Positions 1 to 6,943 are shown, counted from the stretch's first letter. The stretch is DNA of 15,505 bases from CAYRSS01 sp964426945 (GCA_964426945.1 CAYRSS010000076.1:1-15505), one strand, 5' to 3'. Program-made: numbers and translations. Notes: generated from the letters alone by a model not told the origin.

Positions 1-557
1 AATGCGGCATCATCGTCGGACGCCGCAAGCTGATCGAGCGGCTGGAGGCGCATCCGCTGATGCGCGCGTGCCGCGTGGACAAGCTCACCCTGCTCGCCCT
101 CGAAGCCACGCTGGAGCACTGCTACGACCTGAACGACGCCGTGGAGCACATTCCGGCGCTGAGCCTGCTCGCCGCCGACACGGAAGAGCTGGCCGAGCGC
201 GCTGAAGCGCTGCGCGAGCAACTCGGCGCGGCGGCGCCCGGCGAATCGCTGATGATCGGGTCGGATGTGGGCTTCGCGGGTGGCGGGGCTCTGCCCGGGG
301 CCGAGATGCCGACGGTCGTGGTCCACTGGCGGCCGTCGTCCATGTCGCCGCAGGAGGCCGCGCGCCGGCTTCGCGAAGGGGACACGCCGGTGGTCGCGCG
401 CGTGCGGGATGATGCGGTCTGCTTCGATCTGCGCACGCTGCTGCCTGCTGACTTCGAGGCCGTGGCCCAGGCGCTGGCCGACGCCCTGCTCGAATACGAC
501 GACGCGGACGACGACGAACCCGCCGATCCCAACGCCATCCACCTGCCGATTCTCTGA
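1..557 (+). CDS. selA: L-seryl-tRNA(Sec) selenium transferase, C-terminal part
   Basis: SelA is a PLP enzyme that converts seryl-tRNA(Sec) to selenocysteinyl-tRNA(Sec) using selenophosphate, in the cytoplasm. The reading frame is open from base 3 to the TGA at 555-557 (184 visible codons); the start lies outside the window. The visible part begins with CGIIVGRRKLIERL, the stretch that in SelA directly follows the PLP-lysine segment (SGDKLLGGPQ), so the catalytic lysine is just off the left edge. It continues with HPLMRACRVDKLTLLALEATL, then IPALSLL, a GGGALPGAEMPT segment typical of the SelA C-terminal domain, GDTPVVARVRDDAVCFDLRTLLP, and an acidic Asp/Glu-rich tail. Family motifs are in order and undamaged. 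No selB or tRNA-Sec follows it. The presence of SelA implies that the organism makes selenoproteins; none is visible here. An internal ATG at base 60 is not the start, because the conserved frame continues upstream of it. Confidence 0.93.
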   Translation, partial: CGIIVGRRKLIERLEAHPLMRACRVDKLTLLALEATLEHCYDLNDAVEHIPALSLLAADTEELAERAEALREQLGAAAPGESLMIGSDVGFAGGGALPGAEMPTVVVHWRPSSMSPQEAARRLREGDTPVVARVRDDAVCFDLRTLLPADFEAVAQALADALLEYDDADDDEPADPNAIHLPIL

Positions 558-617
558 CCCCGATCGCCCGCCGACCACTGCACACGACCAGCGCCGCGCC
601 CCACCGGAGCCCGTGCG

Positions 618-646
618 TTGTGACCCGCGGCCCGGTCCGTTATCAT
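618..646 (+). promoter_or_regulatory. sigma70-like promoter of the Clp-N gene
   Basis: A TTGTGA box (618-623, 4/6 to consensus) is separated by exactly 17 bases from TATCAT (641-646, 5/6). This predicts transcription from about position 653 and an 86-base leader to the ATG at 739. It is the best promoter match I found in the gap after selA. Confidence 0.5.
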
Positions 647-658
647 GTCGGCCGACAT
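645..658. promoter_or_regulatory. 14-bp perfect palindrome over -10 and start site, candidate operator
   Basis: ATGTCGGCCGACAT reads identically on both strands. It overlaps the last two bases of the -10 box and the predicted transcription start of the Clp-N gene, which is the classic place for a repressor to block RNA polymerase. The regulator is unknown, and the operator role is inferred from position and symmetry only. GC-rich DNA produces some palindromes by chance. Confidence 0.35.
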
Positions 659-738
659 CGCCCGATGCAGCCTGCGGCGCGTGTTTCGCCGACTGCTTCG
701 CGGCCGAACGGTGTTTCGTTCAGTCAGCAAGGGCTCGC

Positions 739-1182
739 ATGTATCCCAAGTCCAGCCAGCGCGTCGCCAAGGTCATCAAGCTCGCCAACGAGATCGCCCG
801 CGAGTATGAGCAGGAATACGTCGGCACCGAGCATTTGCTGCTGGCCATCGAGCGCGAGGGGACAGGCGTCGGTGCGGGCGTGCTCCGCCGCCACGGCGTC
901 ACCGGGCCGAAGCTCCGGGCCGAGGTCGACAAGCTCGTGAAAAAGAGCATGGAAGAGACGTGGGTCTTCGGCCGCCTGCCCGGCACGCCGCACTTCCGCA
1001 ACGTCATGGCCACCGCCATTGAGCAGTGTCAGAAGCTGGAAGCGAAAGAGGTCTGCACTGAGCACGTGCTGCTCGCCCTGCTCAAGGAAGCCGGCAGCGT
1101 AGCCTGCAAGGCGCTGGCCAACCTCGGCATCACCTTCGACGCCGCGAAGGCGGACGTGCTGGCTAATCCCTCCGCGTCGTAG
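739..1182 (+). CDS. stand-alone double Clp N-terminal domain protein
   Basis: This 147-residue protein consists of two Clp-N repeats and nothing else. Repeat 1 (residues about 7-54) contains RVAKVIKLANEIA and YVGTEHLLLAI; repeat 2 (about 86-131) contains FRNVMATAIEQCQKL and VCTEHVLLALL. The ThrGluHis-Leu-Leu signature appears in both. In ClpA/ClpC/ClpB the same pair of repeats forms the N-terminal domain that binds adaptors and substrates, but here there are no Walker motifs and no AAA+ modules. By family knowledge such solo domains may act as adaptors or modulators of ClpC; that role is an inference. The ATG at 739 is preceded by AAGGG with 5-base spacing. The frame is open further upstream, but that part overlaps selA and has no Clp-N similarity. 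The gene has its own promoter and ends 15 bases from the convergent hydrolase gene. Confidence 0.85.
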   Translation: MYPKSSQRVAKVIKLANEIAREYEQEYVGTEHLLLAIEREGTGVGAGVLRRHGVTGPKLRAEVDKLVKKSMEETWVFGRLPGTPHFRNVMATAIEQCQKLEAKEVCTEHVLLALLKEAGSVACKALANLGITFDAAKADVLANPSAS

Positions 1183-1197
1183 TCGCGGCCCCGCGGC

Positions 1198-1977
1198 CTA
1201 ACCGATCAGAATCCGCTGCCCGTCATGCCCGAGCGCCATGCCGTCCGGCAGCTCGGCGTTCGTCGCTTCGTGCCCCAGTTCGTGGGCGATGTGCGTGAAG
1301 AGAGTCCGCTCCGCGCCAATGCGATGGGCCATCGCGACGGCCTGTTCCAAATTGAAGTGCGTCGGGTGCGGCCGGCGGCGCAGCGCGTCCAGCACCAGCA
1401 CGTCCAAGTCGCGCAGCAGGGCAAGCGAATCCTCCGGGATCTCGCTGCAGTCCGTGCAATACGCGAACCGGCCGAACCGGAAACCCAGCACCGGCATGCG
1501 TCCGTGCAGCAGCGGAATCGGCGTGACCGTCGCTTCGCCGACCCAAAACGGCCCGCCCGCGATTTCCTTCCACGTGAGTTCAGGCCGGCTGGTCGGATCG
1601 CGGCTGGGCGGCGCGAACGCGTACGAGAACATGCGCGACAGCGCCTCAAGCGTCGCTGCCGAACCGTAGCACGGCAGCGACCCCTGCCGCAGGTAGTTGA
1701 ACCGCCGCAAGTCGTCCAGCCCGCAGACATGATCGGCGTGGTGATGCGTGAAGAGCACGGCGTCGACGCACGTGACCTCGTTGGCGATACACTGCAACCG
1801 GAGCTCGGGCGAGGTATCGATGAGAATCGAGACACCCGCGTGGCGGACGTAGATGCTCGGCCGGGTTCGCTTGTCGCGCGGATCGCTCGACGTGCATACA
1901 TCGCAGTCGCAGCCGATCATGGGCACGCCATGCGACGTGCCCGTACCCAGCAGAATGACTTCGACCGGCTCATTCAT
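1198..1977 (-). CDS. metallo-beta-lactamase-fold hydrolase, PhnP-like
   Basis: A 259-residue cytoplasmic metal-dependent hydrolase, probably a phosphodiesterase. Near the N-terminus it has VILLGTGTSHGVP and then GCDCDVC, the CxCxxC zinc-binding pattern known from PhnP (residues 23-28). The metal-binding core THHHADH lies at residues 77-83, followed by the YCTDCSEIP segment with the bridging aspartate, and by His residues in PTHFNLEQA and FTHIAHELGHE. The closest family match is PhnP (cyclic phosphodiesterase of phosphonate breakdown), but no phn genes are present, so the substrate is open. ATG 1977 is chosen because a -35/-10 pair at 2000-2028 would start transcription near 1993, inside the two upstream candidate ATGs (2001 and 2028), and because family similarity starts with VEVILLG. 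The gene is convergent with the Clp-N gene and divergent from the parvulin lipoprotein. Confidence 0.85.
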   Translation of the reverse strand: MNEPVEVILLGTGTSHGVPMIGCDCDVCTSSDPRDKRTRPSIYVRHAGVSILIDTSPELRLQCIANEVTCVDAVLFTHHHADHVCGLDDLRRFNYLRQGSLPCYGSAATLEALSRMFSYAFAPPSRDPTSRPELTWKEIAGGPFWVGEATVTPIPLLHGRMPVLGFRFGRFAYCTDCSEIPEDSLALLRDLDVLVLDALRRRPHPTHFNLEQAVAMAHRIGAERTLFTHIAHELGHEATNAELPDGMALGHDGQRILIG

Positions 1978-1999
1978 CGTTTGTTCGGCTCCATCGGGC

Positions 2000-2028
2000 A
2001 TCCTAGCGGCCTGCTCACCGTCGGACAA
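2000..2028 (-). promoter_or_regulatory. promoter of the PhnP-like gene
   Basis: On the minus strand TTGTCC (2028-2023, 4/6) and TAGGAT (2005-2000, 4/6) are separated by 17 bases. The predicted start near 1993 leaves a leader of about 16 bases before the ATG at 1977. This supports the shorter protein form. Confidence 0.35.
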
Positions 2029-2048
2029 AACGGCCGCACCGCCCGCCG

Positions 2049-2077
2049 TTGACCGCCCCGCCGGCCGATGCTACACC
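2049..2077 (+). promoter_or_regulatory. possible promoter of the parvulin lipoprotein gene
   Basis: TTGACC (2049-2054, 5/6) is followed after 17 bases by TACACC (2072-2077, 3/6), which is preceded by TGC, an extended -10 feature. The leader to the ATG at 2159 would be about 75 bases. The weak -10 keeps this tentative. Confidence 0.3.
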
Positions 2078-2158
2078 GCCCCCCGGTTGGCGCGGCTGAG
2101 CGGTCCGCGGTCGCAGACCGGCTCAACGAAGATCGCCGAGGCCGCGCCGGAGGGCTGG

Positions 2159-3259
2159 ATGACGACACGAAACAACTTCTCGGCGATCCGCGCGGCGCGA
2201 TGGCTGGGCGTAGCCCTGGTCATCTCACTGACCGCGTGCGATGTGCCGCAGCCTGCCCCCAGCGTATCGGCAGCCGCGACGCAGCGGCGCAACGAGCCAT
2301 CCGCCCCGGCTGAAAGGCGGCCCGCCACGGCCGGCCCCTCCCGGACCCCCAACCGCCCGCCGAGGCCGGAACCGACCGCATCGACCTCCGACGTCATCGC
2401 CAGCGTCGACCACCACCCGATCCTCCGCGACGAGCTGGTGGCCCTGCTCCTCGAATCGCGCGGCGCCGAAGTTCTCGAACAGTTGGTCGCGCTCAAGGCC
2501 GCGGAGTCCGCCGCAGCCGCCCGCGGTATCACCGTGACCGAGGTGGACGTGCAGGCGGAGTACGACCGGGCGCTGCGCAAGCTGGTGGATCCGCTGGCCG
2601 ACCTCGGCCCCGGCGCAGCCGACCGCAACGAGGCCGAGCGGTCGCTCGACACCGTCCTGACCGAACGGGGCCTCTCGCGACGCGAGTACATGCTCAGCGT
2701 CCGGCTCAATGCGGTCCTGCGACGGCTGGCGGAACTTGACCTCGTCATCGACGAGGCCGACCTCCGGGCCGCCTTCGACGCGGAGAACGGCGAGCGCGTG
2801 GAAGTCCGCCACATCCAGCTCGCCTCTCCGCGGGAAGCGTCAGAAATCGCAGCCAGGCTGGCCGAAGGCGCAGAGTTTGCCGATCTGGCCCGACGGCACA
2901 GCGCCAACGGCCTCTCCGCGCCGCGCGGAGGGCTCTTGGAAGCCTTTTCAGCGGGCGATGAGCGGGTTCCCCCGCTCCTGCGCGAGGCCGCCTTCCGCCT
3001 GGAGGCGGGGCAGGTCTCCAGCGTCCTGCGGGTCGGCCCGTGGCATCACATCCTGCGACTGGAACGCCGCTTGCCCGCCGGTTCTCTGCGGTACGAGGAC
3101 CAGCGGGAGGCCGTGCGAGCACGCCTCCGCGACCGGCTGGCGGAACCGCGCATGCAGCGGCTCTACGCCGAGATTTTCCGAAAGGCGCAGGTCCGGATAC
3201 ACGATCCACTATTGCGCGACGCGTTTGAAAAGCGGCACCCGGACCGTCAGGGCTCCTGA
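2159..3259 (+). CDS. SurA/PpiC-type parvulin peptidyl-prolyl isomerase lipoprotein
   Basis: A 366-residue exported folding factor. Residues 1-27 are a lipoprotein signal: basic start, hydrophobic stretch LGVALVISL, lipobox LTAC with Cys27 as the lipidation site. Residues 28-78 are a Pro/Ala/Arg-rich linker. Residues 79-205 resemble the helical SurA-type chaperone part (VIASVDHHPILRDEL, then long helices). The parvulin domain covers about 213-303: VEVRHIQLAS, FADLARRHSANG, APRGGLLEAF, LREAAFRLEAGQVS, WHHILRLERR. Known parvulins isomerise X-Pro bonds and assist folding of secreted or outer-membrane proteins; membrane anchoring outside the cytoplasm follows from the lipobox. ATG 2159 is preceded by GGAGGG with 4-base spacing, and the signal peptide begins there. 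The frame is open upstream, but that part has no coding similarity and overlaps the divergent promoter area. Adenylate kinase follows after 106 bases in the same direction. Confidence 0.88.
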   Translation: MTTRNNFSAIRAARWLGVALVISLTACDVPQPAPSVSAAATQRRNEPSAPAERRPATAGPSRTPNRPPRPEPTASTSDVIASVDHHPILRDELVALLLESRGAEVLEQLVALKAAESAAAARGITVTEVDVQAEYDRALRKLVDPLADLGPGAADRNEAERSLDTVLTERGLSRREYMLSVRLNAVLRRLAELDLVIDEADLRAAFDAENGERVEVRHIQLASPREASEIAARLAEGAEFADLARRHSANGLSAPRGGLLEAFSAGDERVPPLLREAAFRLEAGQVSSVLRVGPWHHILRLERRLPAGSLRYEDQREAVRARLRDRLAEPRMQRLYAEIFRKAQVRIHDPLLRDAFEKRHPDRQGS

Positions 3260-3274
3260 TGGCCTCCGGGCGAC

Positions 3275-3303
3275 GTGGCATGACCTAGGTGAGCGGGTAG
3301 GAT
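3275..3303 (+). promoter_or_regulatory. possible promoter of adk
   Basis: GTGGCA (3275-3280, 4/6) and TAGGAT (3298-3303, 4/6) lie 17 bases apart in the gap between the parvulin lipoprotein and adk. This would give a leader of roughly 55-70 bases depending on which adk start is used. Both boxes are only moderate matches. Confidence 0.25.
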
Positions 3304-3365
3304 TCCGGCGGTCATCACCGGGCCACCCCCGGGCAGCGGACCGCCGAGCGCCCGCAGCGCGGCCG

Positions 3366-3989
3366 ATGGGAGACTATGACGTGGCGGAAAGCCAGAAGTT
3401 CAGCGCGATCCTGATGTTCGGCTGCCCCGGCTCGGGGAAGGGGACGCAGGGCGTCGTCATCGGCCAGATGCCGAATCTCGTCCACCTCGCCATGGGCGAC
3501 ATCTTCCGCTCGCTCGACAAGGAATCCACGCTGGGGCAGGAGTTCCGGTCGTACGCCACCAAGGGTCTGCTCGTCCCCGATGAACTGACCGTCCGTGTGT
3601 TCCGCAAGCACATCACCGACATGCTCGCCGCGGGCACGATTCGCCACGACTACCACACGCTGCTGCTCGACGGCATCCCGCGGACGCTGGCGCAGGTGGA
3701 ACTGCTGCGCGATTTCATCGACGTCCGCCGCGTGGTGCACCTGGTCATGCAGGATCGCGACGCGCTGATCCGCCGGCTCTCCGCCCGCGCGGCAAAGAGC
3801 AACCGCCCCGATGACGCAGACCCCGGCGTGATCCGCAAGCGCATCGAGGTCTACGAGCGCGAGACGTTCCCCGTGCTTGAGGCCTTCCCGCGCAAGATCA
3901 TCGCCAACGTCAACGCCGATCAGCACCCCCTCGCCGTCCTCCGCGACGTGGCCGAGAGCCTGATCGAGAGCGTGCCGGGGGCGATCTAA
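3366..3989 (+). CDS. adk: adenylate kinase, short form
   Basis: Adenylate kinase (ATP + AMP = 2 ADP), cytoplasmic energy homeostasis, 207 residues. The P-loop GCPGSGKGT is at 19-27. The AMP-binding side has HLAMGDIFR (40-48) and KGLLVPDEL. DGIPRT at 102-107 replaces the usual DGFPRT. Arginines RLSARAAKSNRPDD (137-150) and IRKRIEVYERET (156-167) form the catalytic and lid region. The lid is short and has no zinc cysteines, so this is the small-variant type. The start is uncertain between ATG 3366 and GTG 3381; the GTG has GGGAG eight bases upstream and would remove five residues (MGDYD), while the ATG has no clear ribosome-binding site. The core is unaffected. UMP/CMP kinase-like specificity cannot be excluded from sequence alone, but adenylate kinase is the best fit. 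The gene is convergent with the dockerin-tailed protein gene. Confidence 0.87.
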   Translation: MGDYDVAESQKFSAILMFGCPGSGKGTQGVVIGQMPNLVHLAMGDIFRSLDKESTLGQEFRSYATKGLLVPDELTVRVFRKHITDMLAAGTIRHDYHTLLLDGIPRTLAQVELLRDFIDVRRVVHLVMQDRDALIRRLSARAAKSNRPDDADPGVIRKRIEVYERETFPVLEAFPRKIIANVNADQHPLAVLRDVAESLIESVPGAI

Positions 3990-4034
3990 GCTGTCAGCGA
4001 TCAGCTGTCAGCTAGCAGCTGTCGGCTGTCAGCC
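3989..4034. repeat. four degenerate copies of a 10-base repeat
   Basis: AGCTGTCAGC occurs at 3989-3998 and 4003-4012, AGCTGTCGGC at 4017-4026, and GGCTGTCAGC at 4024-4033 (overlapping the third copy). Spacings are 13-14 bases and then 7. The cluster begins on the adk stop codon and fills most of the gap between adk and the convergent gene. CAGCTG, a palindrome, recurs in it, so weak hairpins are possible. There is no T-tract, so it is not a standard terminator. Confidence 0.8.
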
Positions 4035-4044
4035 AGAAAGACCG

Positions 4045-5694
4045 CTACGGGATCAGCCGCATGAACGCCGCGGCGTCCCGCTGATCCACATCCTGATCGC
4101 CATCGAAGTCAAACGCGACACACGAGCCGGTACACACGAGCGACGGTCCGCCCGCTTCGCCGGGGCCGGTCATGCACTCTTCGAGCCACGCGAAATCAGC
4201 CAGCGTCACGGCGAGGTCGCCGTTGATGTCTCCCGGCACGAAGCTGGGCAGATCAGTCCCCAGCACGCCGTTGACGTTTACGTTCTGCGCGAGAATGTCG
4301 CGGCTCGATACGCCGCCCTCGCCCCACGTCAGCAGCGCCGTGCCGCATGAACTGCGGACCGCGTCGAGCCGCGACTTCTCGGCGAGGACCGAGCGGACCG
4401 TGCTCTCGGCGGGCGACCACAGGACCTGACCGGCCGCGTCGACGGCGGCCCCCTTCACGAGGGCCGACCCGGAACGATCGAAGTAGAACGTCATCGCCCC
4501 GCCGCTGAGCCCGACGGCCCGGACAAAGGAGCTCTGCATCGCCGAGAGCGGTTGAAGCTCCAGCCCGTTATCGCCCCACTGCCGCACGCCGCCGGCGAGG
4601 CGCTGAGCGTAGACACCCCACGCGTTCTGGACGGAATTCGTCTCGGTCCAGAACACGTACACCTGGTCGCCATCGGGCTCGTAGGTGATGGCGGGCGAGA
4701 GTCCGATGCGGCCGACCTGTATCGAAGCCTGGACGCCGTTGTGGCCGTAGAGCTCCACGCCGTCGGCCGAGACGTGCTGTACCCGGCACTTGCGATCGCC
4801 ACCCGTCTCATACCAGCCAAAGACCGCGCCGCCGGCGCCGTCGTGAATGAACGTCGGGAAGTAGGCGGTCTGGATCGAGTTCAGGTCGAACACAATCAAC
4901 GGCGCTCCGCCGTTCCAGAGGGGCTGGCCGTCGCCGTCGAACTTCTGCGTATAGAGGTGCTTCGCACTGGTGACGCAGTTCGACCCCGTACAGCGGAACC
5001 ACAGCACGATGAAGCGCCCGTCTTCGGCGGGCTGAATGTCGGTGAGGTTGAACGGCCGCGCGGGGCTGGCCTGGTCCGCGAGCACCACGCCGGGCGCCGT
5101 CCACAGCGCCGCACCCGAGGAATCAAGCCGCTGCATCGTGATGACCGCCGGGCCGCCGGAAGTCCACGCGACGAGGATCGTCCCGTCGCTCAGCACGGCG
5201 GCTCGCGGCTGGTTGTCCGAGGGCCCCGGGCTGACCTGAACCCCCGTCGCCCCCCAGAGGACGACGCCGTCGGGGGCGATCTTGTGCGCGGTGATGCGCG
5301 ATCCGCCGAAGCGATCGTCGCGGAAGACGAGAATCGCGTTGTCCTCCGCATCCACGTCGAGGTCGTAATCCTGGGTCGAAGAAAAGCCGCGATCGGCCAC
5401 GAGCACGCCGTTGTGCGCCCACACCTCGTTGCCGAGGCCGTCAAGCCGCTGAAGGTACACGTCGTACCCGCCGGCCGCATTGTCGAGCCAGCTGACGTAG
5501 CAGCCGCCGTCGCTGGTGGCCCGGATCTTGGACTGCGTTTGCTCGCCGGTGCGATCGGCCACGAGGAGGTTTGAGGCCGCATTCGCCGACCACTGGGCAG
5601 GCGCCGGCGAGACCGCGATCGCCATCGCGGCCAGGGAAAGGGCGACCAAAGGCCATGTCATGAAACGCGAAGCAGGACGAATCGTGCGAACCAT
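4045..5694 (-). CDS. secreted repeat protein with dockerin-like C-terminus
   Basis: A 549-residue exported protein. A signal peptide covers residues 1-33 (hydrophobic 14-29, cleavage expected after APA33). The body (about 40-480) contains eight spaced copies of a motif like QRLDxxGxxLWxxxGVxV, at about 80-99, 138-154, 188-204, 249-267, 305-323, 362-380, 415-433 and 469-478, roughly one per 55 residues and alternating with DGxxxVxW strands. This suggests a beta-propeller or similar all-beta fold. The end carries two calcium-loop segments, DINGDLAVTLAD (489-500) and DFDGDQDVDQRD (529-540), with three cysteines between or near them (507, 521, 525), as in dockerin-type tails common in planctomycete secreted proteins. 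ATG 5694 is preceded by GGAG at 9-base spacing. No catalytic motif was recognised; a binding or structural role outside the cell is inferred. Confidence 0.82.
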   Translation of the reverse strand: MVRTIRPASRFMTWPLVALSLAAMAIAVSPAPAQWSANAASNLLVADRTGEQTQSKIRATSDGGCYVSWLDNAAGGYDVYLQRLDGLGNEVWAHNGVLVADRGFSSTQDYDLDVDAEDNAILVFRDDRFGGSRITAHKIAPDGVVLWGATGVQVSPGPSDNQPRAAVLSDGTILVAWTSGGPAVITMQRLDSSGAALWTAPGVVLADQASPARPFNLTDIQPAEDGRFIVLWFRCTGSNCVTSAKHLYTQKFDGDGQPLWNGGAPLIVFDLNSIQTAYFPTFIHDGAGGAVFGWYETGGDRKCRVQHVSADGVELYGHNGVQASIQVGRIGLSPAITYEPDGDQVYVFWTETNSVQNAWGVYAQRLAGGVRQWGDNGLELQPLSAMQSSFVRAVGLSGGAMTFYFDRSGSALVKGAAVDAAGQVLWSPAESTVRSVLAEKSRLDAVRSSCGTALLTWGEGGVSSRDILAQNVNVNGVLGTDLPSFVPGDINGDLAVTLADFAWLEECMTGPGEAGGPSLVCTGSCVAFDFDGDQDVDQRDAAAFMRLIP

Positions 5695-5814
5695 CGGCGA
5701 CGACTCCGCAGGTGGGAGGTTGGGCGGATGCGGAACCCACCGATGCCCGCATTCGCCATGAAGGTCGATCTACGCCGGTAGCGTGCGTAGCCGCCGGTTC
5801 TCGCGCAGCGTTGT

Positions 5815-5843
5815 ATTCTAGCGGATACGGCGGCGGGAAAGAA
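5815..5843 (-). promoter_or_regulatory. weak promoter candidate for the dockerin-tailed protein
   Basis: On the minus strand TAGAAT (5820-5815, 5/6 to the -10 consensus) lies 17 bases from TTCTTT (5843-5838), a poor -35. The leader would be about 114 bases. Listed because the -10 is good and no better candidate exists in the gap. Confidence 0.22.
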
Positions 5844-5869
5844 GGCGAGGGCTCAGCGCCCCGCGCAGC

Positions 5870-5901
5870 AAAAAAGGCGGCGTCCATCTGGACGCCGCCT
5901 T
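5870..5901 (-). terminator. rho-independent terminator of the PEP-CTERM gene
   Basis: A perfect 12-base stem (AAGGCGGCGTCC at 5874-5885 with its complement at 5890-5901, loop of four) is followed on the minus strand by six T residues (5875-5870 read in reverse, two of which overlap the stem base). It lies 31 bases beyond the stop codon of the PEP-CTERM gene and points the same way. Confidence 0.9.
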
Positions 5902-5931
5902 CGAAGATTGACCTGACTTACGCCCCGTTAA

Positions 5932-6852
5932 TCAGCGCCGGCCGCGGATCATCCGACGACCGCCACGGAACACCACCACGCTGCCGCCGCAGAGCAGCAG
6001 CAGCATCGTCGAGGGCTCGGGCACATAGGCCGCCGACCCGGAGACCAGGCCGGGCTGCGGACTATTCAACAGCGAGCCCAGCAGGTTTTCGACAGTGAAC
6101 ATCTGTTCGATCGCGGTCAGCGCCGCGATGCGGGCGTAGGCGTCGCCGGGTGTTTCGCCGGCGGCGATGGCGCTGTCGGCCTCGATCTCGGCGTCCGCGA
6201 TGGCCTTGAGCAGTTCGTTCCGGCCCGAGAACGCCTCGAAGGGGTTCTGGGCGCCGCTGCCCTCGAAGATCGGGTCGGTGATCAGCGCGAGCAGATCGGC
6301 AAACAGGTTGCCGCGGATGTCGATCGGGCCGATGTCGAAATCGTTGGTGATGTCCACCTCGTTGCCGAAGTGGCCCTCGGTCTGCGTCGTCTGTCGCGAC
6401 GAGTAAGCGAGGTTCATCCGGTAGTAGCCGAACCCGTTCATGGAGAAGTCCATGTCCATGATCAGGTCGCCGTTGACGCGGGTGCGCTGACCGCCGACGT
6501 CGACGAGGAAGTCGTACGCCAGCGGCTGCGGGGTCAGTTCGCGCGTCAGAGCCGTCTGGATCGACACGTCGAACGTCGAAACCACCCGGTCGGTGGTGCT
6601 CACTTCGATCGAGAAGGGACCGTTGAGGGTCAACTCGGCCAGGCCGGCGTCGAAGGTGCGGTTCTGGAACTGGGTGACGAGGCGGATGTTCGCGCCGTCG
6701 CCGAGGATGTTGGGCTGACCCTGCAGGTCGAAGCCGGCAAAGGCCAGGGCGTCGAGAACGTCGCCAAAGACCTTGGCCGACGCCGCCGCCGGCAGCCCCA
6801 ACCCCGCCATCGCCAGCACGCACGCCGGCAGCCAACCCCCGCGTCGGATCAT
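5932..6852 (-). CDS. PEP-CTERM sorting-signal protein
   Basis: A 306-residue exported protein. The signal peptide is residues 1-26 (MIRRGGWLPA start, hydrophobic core, cleavage expected after AAASA26). The mature part is mostly beta-like with no recognised domain; a helical region (about 215-260) contains NELLKAIADAEIEADSAIAAGE. The C-terminus is a PEP-CTERM signal: VPEPST at 277-282, hydrophobic segment MLLLLCGGSVVVF, then a basic tail RGGRRMIRGRR. In known systems such tails are recognised by an exosortase and the protein is placed at the cell surface or in the extracellular matrix. The ATG at 6852 is chosen over an upstream GTG at 6867 because GAGGAG (6865-6860) lies seven bases before it; that GTG would fall within the ribosome-binding site itself. 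The gene is monocistronic, with its own promoter and terminator. No exosortase is in the window. Confidence 0.85.
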   Translation of the reverse strand: MIRRGGWLPACVLAMAGLGLPAAASAKVFGDVLDALAFAGFDLQGQPNILGDGANIRLVTQFQNRTFDAGLAELTLNGPFSIEVSTTDRVVSTFDVSIQTALTRELTPQPLAYDFLVDVGGQRTRVNGDLIMDMDFSMNGFGYYRMNLAYSSRQTTQTEGHFGNEVDITNDFDIGPIDIRGNLFADLLALITDPIFEGSGAQNPFEAFSGRNELLKAIADAEIEADSAIAAGETPGDAYARIAALTAIEQMFTVENLLGSLLNSPQPGLVSGSAAYVPEPSTMLLLLCGGSVVVFRGGRRMIRGRR

Positions 6853-6859
6853 CACCAAA

Positions 6860-6865
6860 CTCCTC
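6860..6865 (-). promoter_or_regulatory. ribosome-binding site that fixes the PEP-CTERM gene start
   Basis: GAGGAG on the minus strand with a 7-base spacer before ATG 6852. It overlaps the alternative GTG start at 6867-6865, which makes that longer reading unlikely. Confidence 0.8.
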
Positions 6866-6914
6866 ACGAACCGGGGCCGCCGGCCTCACGCCGCAAGCCC
6901 CGCCCCATCGCCTG

Positions 6915-6943
6915 ACTCTACGCCCCGCCGCACAGGGAGGCAA
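6915..6943 (-). promoter_or_regulatory. promoter of the PEP-CTERM gene
   Basis: On the minus strand TTGCCT (6943-6938, 4/6) and TAGAGT (6920-6915, 4/6) are 17 bases apart. The leader to the ATG at 6852 would be about 55 bases. Confidence 0.4.

Noticed and set aside
265..738. In-frame upstream extension of the Clp-N gene
   Set aside because: It overlaps selA in another frame, contains the predicted promoter, and has no Clp-N similarity.
1184..1195. CGCGG/CCGCG inverted repeat between the Clp-N and PhnP-like genes as a terminator
   Set aside because: The stem is five bases with a two-base loop and no T-tract on either strand.
1225..2052. 275-codon plus-strand frame opposite the PhnP-like gene
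   Set aside because: Same antisense effect; the minus-strand reading has metal-binding motifs and a promoter, this one has neither.
4552..5574. 340-codon plus-strand frame opposite the dockerin-tailed protein
   Set aside because: Shadow frame; the minus-strand reading has a signal peptide, repeats and calcium loops.
5441..5887. 148-codon minus-strand frame across the start of the dockerin-tailed protein gene
   Set aside because: It overlaps the signal peptide of the real gene in another frame and has no recognisable content.
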